DNA of 18,129 nt. Source: an uncultured Clostridia bacterium. Lineage in GTDB: Bacteria > Bacillota > Clostridia > Oscillospirales > Acutalibacteraceae. The notes beneath the pieces were generated by a model. The model ran no database searches and was not told the origin of the DNA. It worked only from the letters and a program-made list of their open reading frames with translations. Every line of letters begins with the position of its first letter. Positions within the stretch are counted from its first letter, which is position 1. Where the stretch lies: positions 1 through 18,129 of the forward strand of contig CALGRR010000097.1 in the NCBI GenBank assembly GCA_937880805.1. The letters are read 5' to 3'. The position numbers were made by a program, and so were the translations under genes. Of this stretch, positions 1-5,190 are shown piece by piece.

Positions 1-17
1 CTAAAAGCTTTTTTATC

Positions 18-47
18 CCCCTGGCATAGCCAGGGGTTGTCTTTGTT
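18..47 (+). terminator. GC-rich hairpin, possible terminator or IS/REP-type palindrome
   Basis: A perfect 8-bp stem CCCCTGGC (18-25) / GCCAGGGG (29-36) with a three-base ATA loop is followed on the plus strand by a T-rich but interrupted tail (TTGTCTTTGTT). It could end a plus-strand gene lying left of the window. On the minus strand the tail is A-rich, so it is not a minus-strand terminator. The stem with its flanking AAAAGCTTTTTT also resembles the subterminal palindromes of IS200/IS605-type elements; that is only an inference from appearance. Confidence 0.45.
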
Positions 48-61
48 ACAAACAAAACAAA

Positions 62-96
62 AAAGGATGTTTCACTTTTGTGAAACATCTTTTTTA
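62..96 (-). terminator. Rho-independent terminator of the GH16 operon (bidirectional)
   Basis: A perfect 10-bp stem GATGTTTCAC (66-75) / GTGAAACATC (80-89) with a TTTT loop is flanked by an A-tract on the left and TTTTTT on the right. Read on the minus strand it starts a few bases after the TAA of the GH16 gene ending at 97 and runs into a U-tract, so it ends that transcript. Its symmetry would let it work in both directions. Confidence 0.85.
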
Positions 97-1017
97 TTAT
101 TCAGCAATATCTTTATATTGATATACCCTCACATAATCAACCTTGAATTCTGCGGGCCAGTTTTCTTCGGGAGTGAGCTCAATTCTTCCCGTTCCGTGTC
201 TGTCTGAAAACTGAACTCCGTTTTCACCTGCAAATTCGCAGGAAAGCAAAAGATATTCGGGGTTCTGCGAAACGCCGCCCGTTGACATTCTGCCGGTTTC
301 CATTCCGTTTATATAGAAGATATATTCATCCTTGTTCCATTCAACGCCGTAGGTGTTATATTCCTCATAAGGATTATTCTTAATAAAGATTTTGCCCAGA
401 GTATCGCCGTGATGACCTTCATCATATCCGTCATAGTGAATGCCGGTTGAAATGCAGTCGTTACCCCACCATTTATCCTTATAATAAAACGATTCAAAAA
501 CATCAATCTCGGTGCCGTCCTGACCCGAATTATTGACATTATAGACGCCCTCGTTCATCATCCAGAAGGCACTCCACATACCCGTTGCAGCGGGAAGAAT
601 GCAGCGAACCTCAAAATATCCGTAGCATTGCTCGAATTTATCTCTTGTTGTAACCTTGCCCGTATACCAGCCGGCTTTATAATTATCATATCCGTATTGC
701 TCACGGGCATCATCATATTTTCCGTTTTCTGGCGGTGCTTCAAGATATTCCGCCCTGATAACAAGGTTGCCGTCTTTAACACTCACCATATTCTCGTGCC
801 AATATCCGCCTTTTCGCTCGGTTATCCACCAGGAATGGCCCCATTTGCTTTCATCAAGGGAATCGCCGTTGAATTCATCGCTCCATTTCAAAACGAATTT
901 ATCCATATCTATCGTTTTATTTTTATCGGGCAGCTTTCCCAAATCGAGCAAGCCCGGAAGCTGAGGGTTTATAACCATAAGCAGGGCGATAAAGATTTCA
1001 AGAATCGCTTTTAACAT
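97..1017 (-). CDS. Glycoside hydrolase family 16 protein (beta-glucanase/laminarinase-like), copy 1
   Basis: This 306-aa protein carries the GH16 catalytic signature E-I-D-V-F-E (E170 nucleophile, D172, E175 acid/base), in the six-residue beta-bulge form typical of laminarinases and related enzymes rather than the shorter ExDxE of lichenases. Other GH16 blocks are visible: GYFEVRCILPAATGMWSAFW near 133-152 and NTYGVEWNKDEYIFYING in the C-terminal half. Residues 1-25 are hydrophobic with one early Lys, so they act as a signal peptide or membrane anchor. The start is set by GGAG 9-12 bases upstream. It is the second gene of a two-gene operon, 18 bp after its paralogue. It probably cuts a beta-1,3- or mixed-linkage glucan outside the membrane; the substrate cannot be read from sequence. 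Confidence 0.9.
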   Translation of the reverse strand: MLKAILEIFIALLMVINPQLPGLLDLGKLPDKNKTIDMDKFVLKWSDEFNGDSLDESKWGHSWWITERKGGYWHENMVSVKDGNLVIRAEYLEAPPENGKYDDAREQYGYDNYKAGWYTGKVTTRDKFEQCYGYFEVRCILPAATGMWSAFWMMNEGVYNVNNSGQDGTEIDVFESFYYKDKWWGNDCISTGIHYDGYDEGHHGDTLGKIFIKNNPYEEYNTYGVEWNKDEYIFYINGMETGRMSTGGVSQNPEYLLLSCEFAGENGVQFSDRHGTGRIELTPEENWPAEFKVDYVRVYQYKDIAE

Positions 1018-1035
1018 AAACGGTAATCTCCTTAT

Positions 1036-1953
1036 TTATTTTTGATAAATTCTGACATAGTCAACAATAAAGTCTGTTTTATAAGTATCTTTATCAAGTC
1101 CCGCAAGCTTGGTTTCATCGGGAATTTCAAGGGACACAATAACATCCTCCATAACCTCGGAAACACCGTTGCCGAATGATGATCGGCGTGTTTCAACACC
1201 GTTTATGTAGAAAATATATTCAGTATCCGTCCACTCAAGACCGTAGGTGTTGTATTCCTCATAGATATTATTTCCGTAAAAATCTCCGAGTCTTTCCGAT
1301 TGGAAACCTTCCTGAACACCGTCAACGCCTGCACAGTGAATTGTTTGTGCAACAGAATTTCTGCCAAGCTTGTTATCATAGCTCATAGATTCAAAAATAT
1401 CAATTTCAGCACCGCCGACGCCGCCTTTTGAAACAGAAGCGGTATAAGGAGAATCTGCCTGAATCCAGAAAGCAGACCAGAAGCCCGAGCCTGCATTTAC
1501 AATACATTTAATTTCAAAATAGCCTTTGCAATAACGCTCTTTAAGCTTTATCATTCCGGTATACCAGCCTTCGCCGTACATACCGTCGGTAAGGTATTCT
1601 CCCGTCATAATCATTTTGCCGTCTTCGACCTTTACCTGGCTTTCGGCATTGAAGCCGCCTCTTCTGGGGCCGCTTCCTCTGTAATCCCAAACTTCCGTAT
1701 TAAGCGAGTTACCGATAAATTCATCTTCAAACACGAGGCTGTAGCCTGACAAATCAAGCTCCTGACCTCTTGGAGTAGTGGGCATATCAAGAATTGTAAG
1801 GCCAAAAAGCTCAATTATCGCAAGAATTGAAGCAATAATCTTTTTGGGAGAAAATGAAGTAAAAATCTCACCAAGATAATAAAGCTGCTGTTCAACGCCC
1901 CACATCTGTCTGGGCGCAAGCTTTAAAACTTCTGTTAAAAATGTTTCAAACAT
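1036..1953 (-). CDS. Glycoside hydrolase family 16 protein, copy 2
   Basis: A 305-aa GH16 paralogue of the downstream gene. The catalytic motif is E183-I-D185-I-F-E188 (beta-bulge form), preceded by KGYFEIKCIVNAGSGFWSAF and followed by NTYGLEWTDTEYIFYING. I start it at the ATG at 1951-1953, not at the GTG three codons earlier, because that GTG lies inside the ribosome binding site GAGGTG. The N-terminus is odd: about 34 polar or amphipathic residues precede a hydrophobic helix (about 38-57), so it is more like an internal signal anchor than a cleavable signal peptide. It is the first gene of the GH16 operon, behind the promoter at 1994-2022. Two adjacent copies suggest a duplication with some division of substrate range. 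Confidence 0.9.
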   Translation of the reverse strand: MFETFLTEVLKLAPRQMWGVEQQLYYLGEIFTSFSPKKIIASILAIIELFGLTILDMPTTPRGQELDLSGYSLVFEDEFIGNSLNTEVWDYRGSGPRRGGFNAESQVKVEDGKMIMTGEYLTDGMYGEGWYTGMIKLKERYCKGYFEIKCIVNAGSGFWSAFWIQADSPYTASVSKGGVGGAEIDIFESMSYDNKLGRNSVAQTIHCAGVDGVQEGFQSERLGDFYGNNIYEEYNTYGLEWTDTEYIFYINGVETRRSSFGNGVSEVMEDVIVSLEIPDETKLAGLDKDTYKTDFIVDYVRIYQK

Positions 1954-1993
1954 AAAATTCACCTCAATTTTAAATTTTCTTTATGACATTTTA

Positions 1994-2022
1994 ATATTAC
2001 CATCTTGAAAGAATAAAGTCAA
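1994..2022 (-). promoter_or_regulatory. Sigma-A promoter of the GH16 operon
   Basis: Read on the minus strand: -35 TTGACT (2017-2022), a 17-base spacer, and -10 TAATAT (1994-1999). Transcription would begin near 1987, leaving a leader of about 34 bases before the ATG at 1953. Confidence 0.75.
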
Positions 2023-2062
2023 TTATTAACATTAAAACGATTTCTTATTCCTTTTGAAAATA

Positions 2063-2097
2063 TTACAAAGCTGTAACCCAAGGTAACAAGTTTGTAA
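2063..2097. promoter_or_regulatory. Imperfect dyad between divergent promoters, candidate operator
   Basis: TTACAAAGCTGTAACC (2063-2078) and GGTAACAAGTTTGTAA (2082-2097) are inverted copies with 13 of 16 positions matching and a three-base centre. The dyad ends one base before the -35 box of the plus-strand promoter, and 41 bp from the -35 of the minus-strand GH16 promoter. That is a usual place for an activator or a shared regulator. The regulator is not identified in this window. Confidence 0.5.
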
Positions 2098-2098
2098 A

Positions 2099-2127
2099 TT
2101 GACAAGCTGTTATATTGCTTTTATAAT
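2099..2127 (+). promoter_or_regulatory. Consensus sigma-A promoter of the LRR lipoprotein gene
   Basis: A perfect TTGACA (2099-2104), a 17-base spacer and a perfect TATAAT (2122-2127). A strong ribosome binding site AAGGAGGG (2138-2144) follows, 7 bases before the ATG at 2152. Both elements match consensus, so the gene is expected to be well expressed unless repressed. Confidence 0.85.
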
Positions 2128-2151
2128 AAAACCATAAAGGAGGGATAATTA

Positions 2152-3918
2152 ATGAAAAGAATTATTTATGTTTTATCAGCAGTTCTGTGTTTATCGTTTA
2201 TTTGTTTATTCACATCTTGTTCCGACAGCAAAGAGCCTTCAACAGGCACAACGGCATTCAGCGAAAAAAATGAAATCTTAAGCGGAAAGTATAACGATAC
2301 AATCAACTGGAAATATGATGAAGCAAGCCGCACCTTCAGCTTTTCGGGAACGGGAAAGATAGATAAAAGCTCAAATCAGAATATTGACAATTACGGAGAT
2401 TATTGGACTGCAGTTACGGAAAGCATAAAAATTGAAGAAGGCATAACAGATATTGATAATAATGACTTTTTGATTTTTGACTTTGCTAAAACGCTTTATC
2501 TGCCGTCAAGCTACATCGGTTCCGTGCCGGAACTGAAGAATATAGAAAAATATGTTGTAGCAGAAAACAATCCGATGTATTCATCAGATGAAAACGGGGT
2601 TTTGTTTAATAATGATATAACAGAAATAATCCGTTATCCCAAAGCCAATCCCGTTGAAGTTTACAAAATACCCGACGGAGTAACCCGTATCATCGACGGT
2701 GCTTTCAATGACAGCAAGCACTTAAAAACCGTTATCATCCCCGAAAGCCTTAATGATATTTCGAGAACATTATTTGATAAATCTTCAATTTATTCAAATC
2801 CCGAAAACTGGGAAAACGATATTTTATATGTTGACAGCTGCCTCGTCAGGGTTGATTGGGAAACAACCGCCGAACACATCATTGTGAAAGACGGAACAAA
2901 ATCAATATCTTCTCACGCTTTTAATCAATGCCAAAATATAAAATCAATAACCTTACCCGACACAGTCAAAACAATAGGAACCCGAGCATTTGAAAGCTGT
3001 TCGTCTCTTGAAACAATTTATATCGGCAGCGGTGTTGAAAAAATCGAAGATATGCCGTTTGTTTTTGACGTTGAAGGCTTGCCCTGCAGCAGTCTCAAAA
3101 GCATCGAAGTGAGCAAGGATAATAAATATTACACGAGCGTTGACGGAGTGCTGTTCAACAAAGAAATTACGGAGCTTATCCAATACCCGATAGGCAAAAA
3201 GCAAAAGGAATATGTTATCCCCGACAGCGTAACCAAAATCGGAAACGGTGCTTTCAGATATTGCAATGAGTTAACAAAGCTTACTGTAGGTAAAAGAATA
3301 ACTGTAATTGACGATCCCCTTTTATTCGACTGCGAAAACATTGAAACCGTTATTCTTCCCGATACACTTACGAAGCTTGACGGCGGTGCATTCAAGTATT
3401 CGGGCATAAAATATATTGATATACCCGACAGCGTAACATATCTCGGCTGCGAAGCGATGACCGGATGCGAACGCCTTGAAACGGTCAATATAGGCAAAGG
3501 CGTTTCCTTTATCCACGAAATAGCAATCTGGAGTCCGGTGCTCAAAGCTGTTAATGTTGACAGCGAAAACAAGCATTTTGCAGATGCTGACGGTGTTTTG
3601 TTTAGCAAGGATAAAACTGAACTTTGGTTGTATCCCCCAAACAAAAGCGGAAAAGAATACCACATCCCAGAGAGTGTAAAAATAATAAAATACAGAGCAA
3701 TAAATCAGGCAAACAACCTTGATAAAATCTATGTTGGTTCAAATGTGAAAACAATAGAACAAGGTAATTTTTATGAATACGTTGAAGACACCGAACTTGA
3801 ACACATAACAAATTATGAAATTGTTTATGACGGAACAAAAAATCAATGGAATAAGCTTTTCACAAATGAATACGAAACAGAATATATAGACAAAGAAAAA
3901 ATAAAATATCTGAAATAA
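2152..3918 (+). CDS. BspA-type leucine-rich-repeat surface lipoprotein
   Basis: This 588-aa protein has a short lipoprotein signal peptide (lipobox FTSC, Cys23), so it is expected to be anchored on the outer face of the membrane. Residues 45-70 hold the small 'W.y.....tfSGTGkI' segment that often precedes BspA repeats. The rest is BspA-like LRR (LRR_5 type) units with IPDSVxxIGxxAFxxC and LExVxIGxGVxxI. Three times (about 128-175, 314-362, 463-512) the array is interrupted by a roughly 50-residue island of the form DGVLFxKxxTELIxYP...YxIPxSV. Such proteins commonly bind host or matrix ligands or polysaccharide; its ligand is unknown. It diverges from the GH16 operon across a shared regulatory gap, which hints at a joint role with those enzymes. 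A hairpin terminator follows directly. Confidence 0.88.
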   Translation: MKRIIYVLSAVLCLSFICLFTSCSDSKEPSTGTTAFSEKNEILSGKYNDTINWKYDEASRTFSFSGTGKIDKSSNQNIDNYGDYWTAVTESIKIEEGITDIDNNDFLIFDFAKTLYLPSSYIGSVPELKNIEKYVVAENNPMYSSDENGVLFNNDITEIIRYPKANPVEVYKIPDGVTRIIDGAFNDSKHLKTVIIPESLNDISRTLFDKSSIYSNPENWENDILYVDSCLVRVDWETTAEHIIVKDGTKSISSHAFNQCQNIKSITLPDTVKTIGTRAFESCSSLETIYIGSGVEKIEDMPFVFDVEGLPCSSLKSIEVSKDNKYYTSVDGVLFNKEITELIQYPIGKKQKEYVIPDSVTKIGNGAFRYCNELTKLTVGKRITVIDDPLLFDCENIETVILPDTLTKLDGGAFKYSGIKYIDIPDSVTYLGCEAMTGCERLETVNIGKGVSFIHEIAIWSPVLKAVNVDSENKHFADADGVLFSKDKTELWLYPPNKSGKEYHIPESVKIIKYRAINQANNLDKIYVGSNVKTIEQGNFYEYVEDTELEHITNYEIVYDGTKNQWNKLFTNEYETEYIDKEKIKYLK

Positions 3919-3922
3919 CAGT

Positions 3923-3958
3923 AAAAGCCTTGAAACCGAAATGATTTCAAGGCTTTTT
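3923..3958 (+). terminator. Rho-independent terminator after the LRR lipoprotein gene
   Basis: A 13-bp stem AAAAGCCTTGAAA (3923-3935) / TTTCAAGGCTTTT (3945-3957) with a nine-base loop and a run of five T. The left arm begins with an A-tract, so it can also end the minus-strand gene whose stop codon is at 3981. Confidence 0.88.
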
Positions 3959-3980
3959 GCTGTGTTACAAAAAAATTTTT

Positions 3981-4526
3981 TTAAGCTGCAATGTTTTCCT
4001 TTGTTTTTGTTGGCTGTTGTGTATCTCTGTAACGGATGATTCCGATTATAACCGAAATAAGTGATATGGATTCACTTAACATACCGCTGTATGAGAAAGC
4101 GAAAATATTATAAATAAGAATAAGCGAAGATGAGATGAGTATTGTTTTGCGGAAGCTTTTTGCATCAAATATGCCCATACACACAGTATTAACAACAAGT
4201 CCCAGTGTTATAAGCAGCGAGTGAATTCCTTCCCACGAAAAAAAGCTTACTACCGCCAGACATAAAGCAAAAAAGATGGGCGTTGCCAGGTCTTTAGCCT
4301 TTTTTTCTTCTCGGAAATAAAATGTAACATTGCGGATAATGCAAACTATGTTTAAAGCAAAGCCCGAAAAAGCACCTATAAGTAAATACTGAATGCAACT
4401 TAAAGCTGTTGCAACAGTCTGAATAATCATTATTTTTCTTTTTTGAGTACGCTGATAAGAATAAAAAAACAAACCTACTGAAACAAAACCTAATATGTGA
4501 CCAAATAATGTGACAAAACTCTGCAT
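3981..4526 (-). CDS. YgjV-family multi-pass membrane protein
   Basis: A 181-aa protein made almost entirely of hydrophobic helices, with about five or six membrane passes. The pattern 'ALSCIQYLLIGAFSGFALN..CIIRN' in the first half and 'IYNIFAFSYSGMLSES' followed by IIRYRD at the end match the layout of the YgjV family (Imp-YgjV), a small inner-membrane family of unknown function. Start ATG with AGAGGT a few bases upstream. It stands alone, with its own promoter at 4578-4605 and a shared terminator at 3923-3957. Family membership is from motif memory and is fairly good; no enzymatic or transport role can be stated. Confidence 0.72.
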   Translation of the reverse strand: MQSFVTLFGHILGFVSVGLFFYSYQRTQKRKIMIIQTVATALSCIQYLLIGAFSGFALNIVCIIRNVTFYFREEKKAKDLATPIFFALCLAVVSFFSWEGIHSLLITLGLVVNTVCMGIFDAKSFRKTILISSSLILIYNIFAFSYSGMLSESISLISVIIGIIRYRDTQQPTKTKENIAA

Positions 4527-4577
4527 AATTACCTCTGAATATATTCGCGATTAAAAATTTTTCGTTACCGACAGACA

Positions 4578-4605
4578 ATTATACTCATTTTCAAGTTAAA
4601 GTCAA
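4578..4605 (-). promoter_or_regulatory. Sigma-A promoter of the YgjV-family gene
   Basis: On the minus strand: -35 TTGACT (4600-4605), a 16-base spacer, and a perfect -10 TATAAT (4578-4583). Transcription would begin near 4571, giving a leader of about 45 bases with AGAGGT just before the start codon. Confidence 0.7.
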
Positions 4606-4607
4606 GG

Positions 4608-4790
4608 AGTGAATTTGCAGATATTGCACAAATCAGCCGATGGTTTTTTGGTGAATATGCCGAACTGTTCCGAACAGTCATTACGCAAAAAGGATATGAT
4701 AAATCAAAAAAGAAAGCTCTCGGGTTTTCTTATGATTTTATAAACCGTTCAGAAAAAGAACAAATCCGATCCCATCGCCGATTGGCATAA
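4608..4790 (+). pseudogene. Open reading fragment without a start, unidentified gene remnant
   Basis: Sixty codons are open in one plus-strand frame, ending at TAA 4788-4790, and read as convincing protein (for example ISRWFFGEYAELFRTVITQK near the front and KSKKKALGFSYDFINRSEKE further on). There is no ATG in the frame and no ribosome site, and its front abuts the YgjV promoter, so it is probably a truncated leftover. I do not recognise the parent family. It lies in a roughly 660-bp stretch (4527-5190) with no intact gene. Confidence 0.4.
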
Positions 4791-4845
4791 GGTTCGGATT
4801 TATACTGTATGGCAAAGATGGATGGTTTTGATACAACTCTTGAAA

Positions 4846-5004
4846 TTAGTTTGAATCTCCTGCATCATCTTCATATAAAGTAGAAAGATGTAAATACATC
4901 AAATGTTGATTGATTTGATAGCTTGCTCCCATATTAAAAATTTTAGTGTCCAATATCGGCTTTACTCGATCATCAATCTTTTCTAAGCACAGGTTAAGCA
5001 GATA
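4846..5004 (-). pseudogene. Second open reading fragment in the scar, unidentified
   Basis: A minus-strand frame between a TAG upstream and TAA (4846-4848) gives about 52 residues, including CLEKIDDRVKPILDTKIF and MGASYQINQHLMYLHLS. It overlaps the end of the recombinase fragment in another frame. The composition looks protein-like, with a helical pattern and acidic end, but there is no start signal and I do not recognise it. It may be the tail of a gene that once followed the recombinase, or another piece joined by deletion. Confidence 0.3.
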
Positions 5005-5131
5005 CTACCGTGTGATTAATTGTAATCGTCTTTTTCTCAAAATCAAAGGCATCCCATTTTAAGCCGACTATTTCACTTCTTCTATTTTTAAGGTATATAA
5101 ATATATATGTCATTAAACAAGGAATAAATTT
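4994..5131 (-). pseudogene. Remnant of a tyrosine recombinase/phage-type integrase
   Basis: A minus-strand frame of 45 codons between two stop codons encodes NRRSEIVGLKWDAFDFEKK followed by TITINHTVV. This matches the start of the catalytic domain of Tn916/phage-type tyrosine integrases, whose usual form is GLRRSEVLGLKWsaIDFe..tItI.htv and which contains the first catalytic Arg. The usual GL before RRSE has become KN. The His-x-x-Arg and Tyr segments are missing; a TAA at 4994-4996 ends the frame. This is a decayed fragment of an integrase, not a working gene, and marks a former mobile element. Confidence 0.72.
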
Positions 5132-5144
5132 TTAGGACTTCGCT

Positions 5145-5173
5145 ATAAAATCCCTGATCCGTTTGAAACAGGG
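5145..5173 (-). terminator. Weak hairpin after the helicase gene
   Basis: A five-base stem CCCTG (5152-5156) / CAGGG (5169-5173) with a 12-base loop lies 17 bases past the helicase stop and is followed on the minus strand by ATTTTAT. It is a plausible but weak intrinsic terminator. Confidence 0.35.
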
Positions 5174-5190
5174 CTTATTATAGACAATAA

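Noticed and set aside
1954..1962. GTG at 1960-1962 as the start of the upstream GH16 gene
   Set aside because: This GTG is part of the ribosome binding site GAGGTG, which is correctly spaced for the ATG at 1951-1953.
3129..3665. 178-aa and 113-aa minus-strand frames inside the LRR gene
   Set aside because: They are antisense shadows of the LRR coding sequence, with no ribosome site or promoter and no recognisable domain.
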